Both the position numbers and the translations under genes were made by a program. Under the pieces are notes generated by a model. It was given only the letters and a program-made list of their open reading frames with translations. It had not been told where the DNA came from and ran no database searches. A stretch of 14,019 nucleotides of DNA from Opitutales bacterium (GTDB lineage Bacteria; Verrucomicrobiota; Verrucomicrobiia; Opitutales; Oceanipulchritudinaceae). The DNA lies in the NCBI GenBank assembly GCA_007123395.1, contig SKLD01000283.1:1-14019 (forward strand), in the 5' to 3' direction. Below are positions 1 to 6,871 of this stretch, piece after piece (within the stretch, counting starts at the first letter, position 1; each line of letters begins with the position of its first letter).

Positions 1-237
1 CCGCGGGTCCACCCGCACGAGGATGTGGTAGTGGTTGGACATCACGCAGAAGGTCAGCACCTCCACCCCGCAGAAGTCCGCCACCCGCCGCAACTCCGCG
101 ACAAAGCGGTCCTTCGCCTCCCCGTCGCCGAGCAAGCACTCCTTGTTCACACACCTGCCGTAACAGTGATAACACGCTGATTCGCCCTCCGGCGCAACCA
201 GCCTCCTTGGGTAGGGCCGTCTGTACATGCCCGCCAT
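1..237 (-). CDS. Y1 (IS200-like / REP-associated) tyrosine transposase, 5' part
   Basis: The first 79 codons of a minus-strand gene that runs off the left edge, so only the N-terminal part is present. The Y1 transposase family cuts and joins single-stranded DNA with one tyrosine nucleophile and a metal-binding HUH motif. The visible diagnostic segment is MSNHYHILVRV near residues 67-77, which carries the two histidines of the HUH motif (NHYH). It is preceded by the typical segment HCYGRCVNKECLLGD and the helix ending in VLTFCV. The catalytic tyrosine lies outside the window. The start is uncertain between the ATG at 237 and one three codons later at 228. The second is preceded by AGGATGG, which could serve as its ribosome-binding site. 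The single-copy, REP-associated (RAYT) subgroup is more likely than a mobile IS200, but this is inference. The gene is divergent from the GreA/GreB-like gene. Confidence 0.88.
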   Translation of the reverse strand, partial: MAGMYRRPYPRRLVAPEGESACYHCYGRCVNKECLLGDGEAKDRFVAELRRVADFCGVEVLTFCVMSNHYHILVRVDPR

Positions 238-283
238 CCTTTCGCCTACGCTCCTTCCCGTCAAGATAAATGCAAAACATTTA

Positions 284-307
284 TAAATCTTTTTTATTAG
301 AGATTTA
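284..307. repeat. Inverted repeat TAAATCT / AGATTTA
   Basis: A perfect 7-bp inverted repeat: TAAATCT at 284-290 and AGATTTA at 301-307, with a 10-nt AT-rich loop. It lies in the AT-rich core of the divergent spacer. It could be an operator, part of a weak terminator, or chance in AT-rich DNA. It does not resemble the GC-rich hairpin REP elements usually handled by Y1 transposases. Confidence 0.35.
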
Positions 308-378
308 ACAATTGACGGATAAAATTGATGTACGCCATTTATTATTTGACGAGGAGGGGACGCGGCGGGAGGGCTTGC

Positions 379-402
379 GGGGGGTTGGGGGTGGGGGCAG
401 GG
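379..402 (+). promoter_or_regulatory. Putative G-quadruplex in the leader of the GreA/B-like gene
   Basis: Four G-runs on the coding strand: six G at 379-384, five at 387-391, five at 393-397 and three at 400-402. The loops are TT, T and CA. This meets the usual G3+N1-7 quadruplex rule with very short loops, the most stable type. It ends 10 nt before the ATG at 413. If transcribed it would sit where a ribosome-binding site should be and could restrain translation. Formation in the cell is inferred. Confidence 0.6.
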
Positions 403-412
403 TGTGCGGGAC

Positions 413-895
413 ATGAGCGAGGGAATGGACAAGGCGGCGGTGTATGCGGCGTTTCTGGAGCACTTGGAGGCGGAGTTGGCGGGAGCGGTGGCGGCGTCGC
501 GGGATGCGGCGGCGTATGCGACGGACGAGGAGGCGCGGGCGGAGTCGAAGTGGGACACGCAGGGGCTGGAGGCGTCGTATCTGGCGGCGGGGCAGGCGGG
601 GCAGGCGCGGGAATGGATGCGGGCGATGGAGATGGTTCGCTCGCAGCGGGATGTGCTCGTGCGTCCGGTTACACAGGCTGGGCCGGGGGCGTTGGTGCAG
701 TGCGCGCAGGCGGGCGAGACCGACTGGTATTTTTTTGTGCCTGCGGCGGGCGGCCAGGAACTGATCGTGGGCGACATACGGGTGACGACGCTGACATTCC
801 AAACTCCGCTGGCGGCGGCATTGCGCGGAAAGCGGGCGGGTGAGTCGTATGTCACGGGTGGCGGAGCCGGGGGCGAGGTGCTGTCTGTGAGGTAG
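413..895 (+). CDS. GreA/GreB-family transcription elongation factor-like protein
   Basis: A 160-residue protein resembling the small GreA/GreB-like proteins annotated in many Gram-negative bacteria. Those bind RNA polymerase at the secondary channel or its rim. An alpha-helical, probably coiled-coil N-terminal half (about residues 5-75) contains the family segment AESKWDTQGLEASYLAAGQ at about 43-61, with acidic residues just before it, where Gre factors carry their acidic tip. The C-terminal half (about 85-160) is beta-rich with a late TPLAAALRGKRAGE stretch, matching the FKBP-like domain of Gre proteins that ends in a short loop such as SPLGRALLGKRVGD. ATG 413 is chosen. A GTG at 404 and an ATG at 425 are in frame, and related proteins often start near MDKAA, which favours 413 or 425. 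The gene is very G-rich on its coding strand. The exact function of this subfamily is not established. Confidence 0.72.
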   Translation: MSEGMDKAAVYAAFLEHLEAELAGAVAASRDAAAYATDEEARAESKWDTQGLEASYLAAGQAGQAREWMRAMEMVRSQRDVLVRPVTQAGPGALVQCAQAGETDWYFFVPAAGGQELIVGDIRVTTLTFQTPLAAALRGKRAGESYVTGGGAGGEVLSVR

Positions 896-1367
896 GGAAC
901 GTCAGCCGGGACGGGAGGGATTTCAGGATGATGCTTGATGTTTCGAACCGGCGCGGAAAAGTCGGCCTGATTCTTGGCAATGGGGCGGGTGGAGATTCGC
1001 TCGCGGAAGACGTTCCGTTTAGGCTTTGATCGCGAAGAAGGGACGATAACGGGACGGGTGCTGCTCCATGCCGGGGGCTTTCGCTTTTGTCGTTGTGGCG
1101 GCGGGCTTTTGCACGGCAAAGGCGGTGAAGGATCACCGTAGTTCGCGGCAGGCTGCGCCCGCACCGATGAACAGCATCAATCGCAACCGCCAATGGTTTT
1201 TGGCGGGCGATCATGGAGGTGTCTGAGTTCGCCCGCCGCGGCTGTTGTCGGCTTCCGCGCACCGAATGCCTAGATGCGCGATGTTCCCGCGGGCTTTTGG
1301 TGTATGCGTCGCCGCCCCGGCGCGGTTGTCCTTGCCAGGGCGTGCGGATTGTTCCGAAATCGGTGCC
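896..1367. other. 472-base stretch without a convincing gene
   Basis: No long reading frame has family similarity that I recognise. Three short frames exist. The first is 928-1029 (33 codons, ATG-ATG start, GGGAGGG 8 nt upstream). The second is 1068-1226 (52 codons, hydrophobic N-terminus). The third is a minus-strand frame of 16-31 codons ending at about 1020 in RPFFAIKA. None has independent support. The frame that extends the downstream membrane protein backwards to 1245 reads as low-complexity, arginine- and proline-rich sequence and is taken as untranslated leader. I see no tRNA, tmRNA or RNase P RNA signature, and no clear promoter. Confidence 0.5.
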
Positions 1368-1727
1368 ATGATTCCGAAGCAAATCTACCTGGTCCTCCAC
1401 CTTGTCGGTATTCTGCTTGTCTTCACGAGCTACGGTGCGCTGATCGCGCGCGGTTGGCTGGCGAGCGCGCACGCGGGCCTGCGCAAGTTCGGGGCGATCA
1501 CGAGCGGGGTGGGGCTGCTCCTCATTTTCGTGTCTGGTTTCGGCATGCAGCCGGCATACGGGTTCACGACGTGGATCTGGATCAAGATCTTTCTTTGGCT
1601 GATGCTCGGGGCGTTTCTGATGGTGATCAACCGCAAGCCCGAACTCGCGACCGTGAACTACTGGATCATTGTCGGCATTGGTGCGCTCGCGGCCATAACG
1701 GTGTACTACAAGCCGTTCGGCATGTAG
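1368..1727 (+). CDS. Small four-helix integral membrane protein
   Basis: A 119-residue inner-membrane protein with four predicted transmembrane helices at about residues 6-26, 39-59, 67-87 and 97-114. It has His11 in the first helix, a KFGAITSGVGLLLIFVSGFG segment at 40-59, a WIKIFLWLMLGA segment and a C-terminal YYKPFGM. Small proteins of this plan, with a histidine in helix 1 and SGFG at the end of helix 2, occur in PVC bacteria and are loosely similar to the SirB2-type membrane family. No catalytic function is known to me. ATG 1368 is chosen because the hydrophobic protein begins cleanly there, whereas the in-frame upstream extension from 1245 looks non-coding. No clear ribosome-binding site is visible. 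It ends 15 nt before truA, so the two probably share a transcript. Confidence 0.8.
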   Translation: MIPKQIYLVLHLVGILLVFTSYGALIARGWLASAHAGLRKFGAITSGVGLLLIFVSGFGMQPAYGFTTWIWIKIFLWLMLGAFLMVINRKPELATVNYWIIVGIGALAAITVYYKPFGM

Positions 1728-1742
1728 GCCGCGCGGTTTGTC

Positions 1743-2483
1743 ATGCGCTGGAAATGCACGGTTGCCTACGACGGCACGGATTTCGCGGGATGGCAGTCGC
1801 AGGCGTGCGGCAACACGGTTCAGGACCACATTGAGCGTCGGCTGGCCTTTCTTTTCAAGGGGCCGGTGCGCATCCACGGGGCGGGGCGCACGGACGCCGG
1901 CGTGCACGCCACGGGGCAGGTGTTCCATTTTGACGGCGGGTGGCGGCACGGCGCGGAGGCGTTGGCGGAGGCGCTGCGCGTGGGCTTTCCGAAGAGTATC
2001 CAAGTGACTTCGGCGGCGGAGACCACGCCGGATTTCCACGCGCGGTTCTCGGCCACGGGTAAATTCTACACGTATTCGTTTTTCGAGGGCTTTGCCCCGC
2101 CCATGGAAACGCGCTACCGCTGGTCGATGGGGCGACGCCGGCTTGATGTCGGGGCGATGAACGCAGCGGCGGCGCGGCTTGTGGGACGGCACGATTTCAG
2201 TGCCTTCGGGGCAAACCCGCGCGACAACCGCACCGAGGATGCTGTGAAGGATTTGCGGCGGCTCGAAGTCTTGCGCGACGGACCGCGCGTGGAACTGGTG
2301 ACGGAGGGCTCCGGCTACCTCTACCGAATGGTCCGCAGCCTCGCCGGTTGCCTTGTGGATGTGGGCACGGGAAAGCTGACGCCGGACGAGGTGGCGGAAA
2401 TCCTCGCCGGGCGCATCCGCACCAACCGTGTCGTGACCGCACCGCCGGAGGGACTGTGCCTGCGGGAGGTTTTTTACGACTGA
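1743..2483 (+). CDS. truA: tRNA pseudouridine(38-40) synthase TruA
   Basis: A complete 246-residue cytoplasmic enzyme that converts uridines 38, 39 and 40 in the tRNA anticodon stem to pseudouridine. The N-terminus has the family segment YDGTDFAGWQ (9-18). The catalytic motif GRTDAGVHA is at 48-56, with catalytic Asp51. RFSATGKFYTY lies at 101-111, and GRHDFSAFG at 148-156 corresponds to the conserved HDFSAF motif. GYLYRMVRSLAGCLVDVG at 191-208 and the final APPEGLCL (233-240) complete the family pattern. The length is slightly shorter than E. coli TruA and within the normal range. All key residues are present. The ATG at 1743 gives a normal family N-terminus although no strong ribosome-binding site precedes it. 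It is probably cotranscribed with the membrane protein 15 nt upstream and possibly with the carboxypeptidase 70 nt downstream. Confidence 0.97.
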   Translation: MRWKCTVAYDGTDFAGWQSQACGNTVQDHIERRLAFLFKGPVRIHGAGRTDAGVHATGQVFHFDGGWRHGAEALAEALRVGFPKSIQVTSAAETTPDFHARFSATGKFYTYSFFEGFAPPMETRYRWSMGRRRLDVGAMNAAAARLVGRHDFSAFGANPRDNRTEDAVKDLRRLEVLRDGPRVELVTEGSGYLYRMVRSLAGCLVDVGTGKLTPDEVAEILAGRIRTNRVVTAPPEGLCLREVFYD

Positions 2484-2545
2484 CGCGCGGACGGGGAGCG
2501 TTTGCCGCCGATCCCGCTTGACCTTTTGCGGCGCGGCTCCGGCAT

Positions 2546-2550
2546 GGAGG
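2546..2550 (+). promoter_or_regulatory. Ribosome-binding site GGAGG of the S10 carboxypeptidase
   Basis: GGAGG ends 3 nt before ATG 2554 and 15 nt before the next in-frame ATG at 2566. It is one of the few clear Shine-Dalgarno sequences in the window. It supports 2554 over the TTG at 2518, which would place about 12 unusual residues before the signal peptide. The 3-nt spacing is short, so 2566 is not excluded. Confidence 0.6.
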
Positions 2551-2553
2551 TTT

Positions 2554-4092
2554 ATGAGATTCCCCATGTCACTTCGCACGGCGGGCACCGCCGCGGCATT
2601 CTTCTTTTCGATCATGCTGTCGCCTGCCCCGGCTTCGGACAACGGCGGCAAGGCCGGAGCTGACGACACGGCCCGGACCAAGCCGGTGGTGACGAACCAT
2701 TCGGTGAAGATCGACGGGCGCGTGATCCAGTACCGTGCAAAGGCGGGCAAAATGCCGTTGCGCGACGCGGAGGGCAAAGTGACGGCGGAGGTCTTTTTTA
2801 TCGCTTACCTGAAGAAAAACCATGAGCCGGAGACCCGTCCGCTCACCTTTTCCTTCAACGGCGGGCCCGGCTCCTCGTCGGTATGGATGCACGTGGGGCT
2901 GCTCGGGCCGAGGCGGGTCCATCTGAACGACGACGGCACCGCGCCGCCCCCGCCGCATCGGCTCGTCGACAACGAGTATTCGCTGCTCGACGTGAGCGAC
3001 CTTGTCTTCATCGACCCGGTGAGCACGGGCTACAGCCGCGCGACCGATCCGGAGAAGGAGAAGTCGTTTCACGGGCTCGACGAGGACGCCGAATCCGTGG
3101 CGCTCTTCATTCATAATTTTGTGACGGAGCACAAGCGGTGGTCATCGCCGAAATTTCTCATCGGCGAGAGCTACGGGACGACGCGCGCGGCCGCGCTCGC
3201 CCGCCAGTTGCAGAACCGTCACGGCATGTATTTGAACGGCCTCATGCTTGTCTCGGCCGTATTTGATTTTTCCACCCTTCAGTTCAGCGAGGACAATGAC
3301 CTGCCCTTTGTCCTGTTCCTTCCCTCTTTCGCGGCGACGGCGCACTACCATGGGCGACTCGGTGAGGACCTGCTGGCGCGCCCGTTGGAGGATCTGCTGC
3401 GCGAGGTGGAGACCTTCGCGGTGGAGACCTACGCCCCCGCTTTGTTGCGGGGCGGCGCGCTGCCGGAGGCGGAGCAGGCGGAACTGGCGGCAGACCTCGC
3501 GCGCTACACCGGGTTGGACGCCGACATTATCCGCGAGCACCGCCTGCGCCTGTCGGCCCGTGTCTTTTTCGAGCACCTTCTCAAAGACCGGGGCAAACGC
3601 ATCGGCCGCTTTGACGGGCGATACACGGGCAGCGCGCCGACCCCGTGGGACCGCGGTTCCCGCGCCGACGATCCGAGTTTCACCCATCTCTTCGGTCCCT
3701 ACACGAGCGCCCTCAACGATCTCCTCCGGCGCGAACTGGAATACAAATCAGACCGCGTCTACGAGATCCTGACCAACGTCTGGCCGTGGGATTTCGGCGA
3801 CGAGTTCCGCCACCGTTATGTGAACGTAGGGCCGCGCCTGCGCGAGGCGATGCGCACGAATCCGCATCTGCGCGTGCATGTGTGCAGCGGTTATTACGAC
3901 CTTGCCACGCCTTATTTCGCCTTCGACTACACGCTTGATCGGCTTTACCTCGACCCGGACCTGCGCGCCAACATTGTCGTGAATTACTACGAAGCCGGCC
4001 ACATGATGTATTCCGTGCGTGATGAGTTGGCGCGGCAGAAGGAGGCCCTCGCCGCCTTCATCCGCGGGACCGTGCAAGAAATGAGCAGATGA
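2554..4092 (+). CDS. Secreted serine carboxypeptidase, peptidase family S10
   Basis: A 512-residue enzyme (from ATG 2554) of the alpha/beta-hydrolase fold that removes C-terminal amino acids from peptides. A signal peptide covers about residues 1-28: a short basic start, the hydrophobic run GTAAAFFFSIML, then SPAPAS as the likely cleavage region. It therefore probably acts in the periplasm or outside the cell. The oxyanion-hole segment NGGPGSSS is at 102-109. The nucleophile motif GESYG puts catalytic Ser at 206, the Asp is probably 449 in YYDLATPYFAFD, and the His is 483 in YEAGHMMY. All three catalytic residues are thus present, and the family's FIDPVSTGYS and GLMLVSAVFD segments also occur. 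A middle cap region (about 265-395) is variable, as usual. The gene lies 70 nt after truA, with its own ribosome-binding site. The substrate is unknown and a nutritional role in peptide degradation is inferred. Confidence 0.93.
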   Translation: MRFPMSLRTAGTAAAFFFSIMLSPAPASDNGGKAGADDTARTKPVVTNHSVKIDGRVIQYRAKAGKMPLRDAEGKVTAEVFFIAYLKKNHEPETRPLTFSFNGGPGSSSVWMHVGLLGPRRVHLNDDGTAPPPPHRLVDNEYSLLDVSDLVFIDPVSTGYSRATDPEKEKSFHGLDEDAESVALFIHNFVTEHKRWSSPKFLIGESYGTTRAAALARQLQNRHGMYLNGLMLVSAVFDFSTLQFSEDNDLPFVLFLPSFAATAHYHGRLGEDLLARPLEDLLREVETFAVETYAPALLRGGALPEAEQAELAADLARYTGLDADIIREHRLRLSARVFFEHLLKDRGKRIGRFDGRYTGSAPTPWDRGSRADDPSFTHLFGPYTSALNDLLRRELEYKSDRVYEILTNVWPWDFGDEFRHRYVNVGPRLREAMRTNPHLRVHVCSGYYDLATPYFAFDYTLDRLYLDPDLRANIVVNYYEAGHMMYSVRDELARQKEALAAFIRGTVQEMSR

Positions 4093-4117
4093 CGGCAGCG
4101 GGGGGCGCTTACGCGCG

Positions 4118-4146
4118 GCGGGCTTTCAAGGAAACCACAAGCCCGC
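4118..4146. terminator. Hairpin after the carboxypeptidase, possible terminator
   Basis: A perfect 8-bp inverted repeat, GCGGGCTT (4118-4125) and AAGCCCGC (4139-4146), with a 13-nt loop, lies 26 nt after the carboxypeptidase stop. No immediate U-tract follows. AAAAAC comes first and a T-rich TTTACTTTTT appears only 9-20 nt later. It is therefore a weak candidate for an intrinsic terminator, and may instead stabilise the 3' end of the message. Confidence 0.35.
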
Positions 4147-4255
4147 AAAAACAGCTTTACTTTTTCTATTCCGAAATCAATCTTATCGTCATGTCGGTGT
4201 TGCGCGGAAGTCGAATCCGTGTGGTCTGTCGCGACCGGAGAAAGAGAGGCGTGCG

Positions 4256-5602
4256 ATGATATCCCGTCGCTCAGGCCTGCGTGTGGCGCTCGTCTATCTG
4301 GCGGCGGCGGCGGTGTGGATCGTCATCAGCGACCGCGTGTGGCTGGCCGTCTTTGCGGAAGACATCGCCACCGGCGTGGTGGCGCAGACGGCGAAAGGAC
4401 TCGTTTTTGTGACGATGTCCGCTCTTTTGATCGGCTGGCTGGCGCATCGGGAAGTGCTCACGGTGCAGCGCATGAAGGCTGAGCTGGACCGTAAGGACGC
4501 TTCCCTCGCCGGCATTTTCGACGCGCATCCGCTGCCGTTGGTTATCTACGATATCGAGACGCTCAGGTTTTTGCGGGTGAACAATGCGGCTATCCGTTTC
4601 TACGGATATTCGGCCGATGCTCTTTTGAAGATGGGAATCGATGAGATCCGTCCAGAGGAAGATCTGGCGCGGCTTCGCGATTCCTTGGATGACACGGCGG
4701 AATACCAGAAGTCGGGTGTTTGGCGGCACCGACGGGTGGACGGCAGCATCGTTTGGGTGGAGATCTATTCGCACGCTATGCTCTACGGCGGGCAAGAGTC
4801 GCGCCTTGTCGCCGTGGTGGACGTGACGGAGCAGAAGACCGCCCGCGCGCGGCTCGTGCGGGCGCTGGAAGCGGCCGCCCACGCTGACCAAGCGAAGAGC
4901 AATTTGCTTTCCTCGGTGAGCCATGAATTGCGCAGCCCATTGCACGCCATCCTCGGCTTGAGCCAGCTTGTTCTCGAGGAGGCCGCGGGGACGCGGTTCG
5001 AAGACGATATTCGGCTCATGAAGGAGGAGGCGGAGGCCCTCGCCGGGAGATTCGACCGCCTCATTGAGGCAGCCCACATGGACACAGCCGCTGAGGAAGC
5101 GGTGGAAATGACGGAGTACAACTTATATGAGATTTGCGAGGATGTCGCATCCTTGTATACCTCCCTGTGCGAGGCGAAGGGTCTAAGATTCGAGTTCTCG
5201 TTTTCAGAGCATGTGACACGTGAATTAAAGGGCTCGCCCGCGGGGCTGAGAAAAGTCCTTTTGAACCTTTTGTCCAACGCGGTGAAATTTACCGAGACGG
5301 GATACGTTCGCCTGCTGGTGGAGAACGGGGATACGGACGGTGTTGTGGAAATCACCGTGGAGGACACCGGGATCGGAATCCCCGAAGCGGAGCGGCAGCG
5401 GATTTTCGATGCCTTCACTCAGGTCGATGCCGGTCTTTCGAGGCGGTATCCCGGTTCCGGTCTGGGATTGTTTCTTGCCGCGAGCCTTGCTCTTAAGATG
5501 CAAGCGCAACTCATCCTTGATGAATCCTCTCCGGAAAAGGGCAGCCGCTTTGTCTTGCGCCTGCCTGTCTCGGCGAAGGCGGCGGAGACGGTTGCGGAGT
5601 GA
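4256..5602 (+). CDS. Membrane-bound PAS-domain sensor histidine kinase, orphan
   Basis: A 448-residue two-component kinase. Two transmembrane helices (about 9-25 and 45-63) flank a short outside loop, in the pattern common to PAS kinases beginning with RVALVYLAAAAVWIVISDRVW. A PAS domain follows at about 82-192 (HPLPLVIYDI, VDGSIVWVEIYSHAM, VVDVTEQK). The dimerisation/phosphoacceptor domain has His223 in SSVSHELRSPLHAILG. The ATPase domain has the N-box LLNLLSNAVKFT (Asn341), G1 DTGIGIP (370-376), F-box IFDAFTQVD and G2 GSGLGL (400-405). All catalytic motifs are intact, so it should be active. There is no receiver domain and no response regulator nearby. The PAS-bound signal is unknown. GAGAGG at 4244-4249 lies 6 nt before ATG 4256 and fixes the start. 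Its stop overlaps the GTG of tdh. Confidence 0.95.
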   Translation: MISRRSGLRVALVYLAAAAVWIVISDRVWLAVFAEDIATGVVAQTAKGLVFVTMSALLIGWLAHREVLTVQRMKAELDRKDASLAGIFDAHPLPLVIYDIETLRFLRVNNAAIRFYGYSADALLKMGIDEIRPEEDLARLRDSLDDTAEYQKSGVWRHRRVDGSIVWVEIYSHAMLYGGQESRLVAVVDVTEQKTARARLVRALEAAAHADQAKSNLLSSVSHELRSPLHAILGLSQLVLEEAAGTRFEDDIRLMKEEAEALAGRFDRLIEAAHMDTAAEEAVEMTEYNLYEICEDVASLYTSLCEAKGLRFEFSFSEHVTRELKGSPAGLRKVLLNLLSNAVKFTETGYVRLLVENGDTDGVVEITVEDTGIGIPEAERQRIFDAFTQVDAGLSRRYPGSGLGLFLAASLALKMQAQLILDESSPEKGSRFVLRLPVSAKAAETVAE

Positions 5603-6624
5603 AGGCAATTGTCAAAACCCGTGCCGGTCCGGGACTGGAGATTCGGGACATGCCGGTCCCGGAACCCGGCCCCGACGATGTTCTCATACGCGTTCTGCGG
5701 ACTTCGGTGTGCGGGACGGACATCCATATCGACAATTGGGATGATTGGGCCGCCGCAACGATCAAGCCGCCCCTCGTCATCGGACACGAGTTCGTCGGGC
5801 GGGTCGCAGCAACGGGATCACACGTGCGCGCCTTCAAGGAGGGCGACCTTGTTTCGGGCGAGGGTCACCTCGTCTGCGGAAAATGCCGCAACTGCCTCGG
5901 CGGGCGCATGCACCTGTGCCCGCATACGCGCGGCGTTGGGGTCAACCGCGACGGCGCCTTCGCCGAATACATCTGCCTTCCCCAGACCAACGTGTGGCTG
6001 GCCGACCCCTCCATCCCGCTCGAGGTGATCTCGTGCTTCGACCCGCTGGGCAATGCCGTGCATACCGCGTTGTCCTTCGATGTGGTGGGCGAGGATGTGC
6101 TCATCACAGGCGCCGGCCCCATCGGCTGCATGGCGGCAGCCGTCTGCCGACGCGCGGGAGCGCGCAGCGTAGTTGTCACCGACATTAATCCGGTGCGGCT
6201 CGCGCTTGCCCGCAAAATGGGCGCGACCGTCGCGGTCGATGTCTCCAAAGACTCACTTGACGAGGTGGAGCGGTTCCTTGACATGAAAGAGGGGTTCGAC
6301 GTCGGGCTCGAGATGTCGGGCAGCCCCGCCGCGCTTTCGCAGATGGTCAACGTCATGTTCGCGGGCGGGAGCATCGCCCTGCTCGGCTTGCTTCCCGCCG
6401 ACGCGCCTGTCGACTGGTCCAAGATCATTTTCAAAGGCCTTACCGTGCGGGGCATCTACGGACGCAAGATGTACGAGACATGGTATAAGATGACCGTTCT
6501 GCTCCAAGGCGGCCTCGATATCACACCTGTCATCACGCACCGTTTCCCTTACCATGAATTCCGCAAGGCCTTCGATCTCATGGCCTCCGGCGACAGCGGC
6601 AAAATCGTGCTGGAGTGGGATTGA
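5599..6624 (+). CDS. tdh: L-threonine 3-dehydrogenase
   Basis: A 341-residue cytoplasmic zinc- and NAD-dependent medium-chain dehydrogenase that oxidises L-threonine to 2-amino-3-ketobutyrate. It has the same length as E. coli Tdh and is very similar to it from memory of that sequence. Catalytic zinc residues are in SVCGTDIHI (Cys38, with Thr40 and His43) and GHEFVG (His63, Glu64). The structural zinc is held by Cys93, Cys96, Cys99 and Cys107 in CGKCRNCLGGRMHLC. The cofactor fold shows GAGPIG at 171-176 followed by the VVVTDIN strand. Substrate-specific family segments include GEGHLVCG, DPLGNAVHTALSFD and GIYGRKMYETWYKM. The start is GTG at 5599 inside the kinase stop (GTGA overlap), which gives the expected MKAIVK N-terminus. 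The usual partner gene kbl (ketobutyrate-CoA ligase) is not adjacent, so the product's fate is unknown here. Confidence 0.96.
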   Translation: MKAIVKTRAGPGLEIRDMPVPEPGPDDVLIRVLRTSVCGTDIHIDNWDDWAAATIKPPLVIGHEFVGRVAATGSHVRAFKEGDLVSGEGHLVCGKCRNCLGGRMHLCPHTRGVGVNRDGAFAEYICLPQTNVWLADPSIPLEVISCFDPLGNAVHTALSFDVVGEDVLITGAGPIGCMAAAVCRRAGARSVVVTDINPVRLALARKMGATVAVDVSKDSLDEVERFLDMKEGFDVGLEMSGSPAALSQMVNVMFAGGSIALLGLLPADAPVDWSKIIFKGLTVRGIYGRKMYETWYKMTVLLQGGLDITPVITHRFPYHEFRKAFDLMASGDSGKIVLEWD

Positions 6625-6638
6625 TTTTTACATTTTCG

Positions 6639-6677
6639 CGAGTCGCCTTGTGAACGGGTTGAGGCTCGTGTTTTTTT
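6639..6677 (+). terminator. Probable intrinsic terminator after tdh
   Basis: A bulged hairpin: CGAG (6639-6642), a TCG bulge, and CCT (6646-6648), pairing with AGG-CTCG (6662-6668). It is followed by TG and seven T at 6671-6677. It lies 15 nt after the tdh stop. The stem is short and bulged, but the T-run is well placed. It would separate the kinase-tdh transcript from the giant gene. Confidence 0.45.
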
Positions 6678-6699
6678 GGGGTCGAGCGAAAATTAAACC

Positions 6700-6727
6700 T
6701 TGTTTTCAGGACGCTCTCTGCTATAAC
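6700..6727 (+). promoter_or_regulatory. Candidate sigma-70-type promoter of the giant gene
   Basis: TTGTTT at 6700-6705 and TATAAC at 6722-6727, separated by 16 nt. The -10 box matches five of six consensus bases and the -35 box three. It lies just after the tdh terminator and about 145 nt before ATG 6872, which would give a leader of roughly 135-140 nt. A 9-bp direct repeat, CAGGACGCT, occurs at 6707-6715 (inside the spacer) and 6753-6761. Confidence 0.4.
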
Positions 6728-6797
6728 CACAGAAACGGTTTTTTGATAGTTCCAGGACGCTGGGAGAGTTTGGCTTAGCGCGACAGGTCTGCTTACT

Positions 6798-6829
6798 CGG
6801 CTAACCGGCCGAAACGTTTTGCTTAGCCG
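6798..6829 (+). repeat. Inverted repeat in the leader of the giant gene
   Basis: CGGCTAA (6798-6804) and TTAGCCG (6823-6829) form a perfect 7-bp inverted repeat with an 18-nt loop, 43 nt before ATG 6872. GCTTA also occurs three times nearby (6773, 6791, 6821). It may be an RNA stem in the leader or a protein-binding site. No known riboswitch class is recognised. Confidence 0.3.
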
Positions 6830-6871
6830 CTTTCTCCCGTGCCGCTGGTTTTCACCCTTACGCCTCTTGCC

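Larger units (their letters stand above)
238..412. promoter_or_regulatory. AT-rich divergent spacer between transposase and GreA/B-like gene
   Basis: This 175-base spacer separates two divergent genes. The part from about 262 to 350 is strikingly AT-rich against its GC-rich surroundings, as expected of a promoter region. TTGACG lies at 312-317 and TATTAT at 340-345 on the plus strand, but their 22-nt spacing is too long for a standard sigma-70 promoter, so no promoter is assigned with confidence. The spacer also carries an inverted repeat (284-307) and a G-rich tract (379-402), listed separately. Confidence 0.5.

Noticed and set aside
940..975. TTTCGAACC resembling a tRNA T-loop
   Set aside because: The flanking bases do not form a T-stem, and no acceptor, D or anticodon arms are found nearby.
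1245..1367. N-terminal extension of the small membrane protein from ATG 1245
   Set aside because: The 41 extra residues are Arg/Ala/Pro-rich with no family match, and the hydrophobic protein begins naturally at ATG 1368.
2518..2553. TTG start at 2518 for the S10 carboxypeptidase
   Set aside because: A rare start codon that would put 12 residues before a normal signal peptide. GGAGG at 2546-2550 points to ATG 2554.
852..2777. 641-codon open frame on the minus strand across the spacer, membrane protein and truA
   Set aside because: It is antisense to truA and the membrane protein, which have clear family motifs or helices. Its translation is Arg/Pro/His-rich with no domain, as expected from the opposite strand of GC-rich codons.
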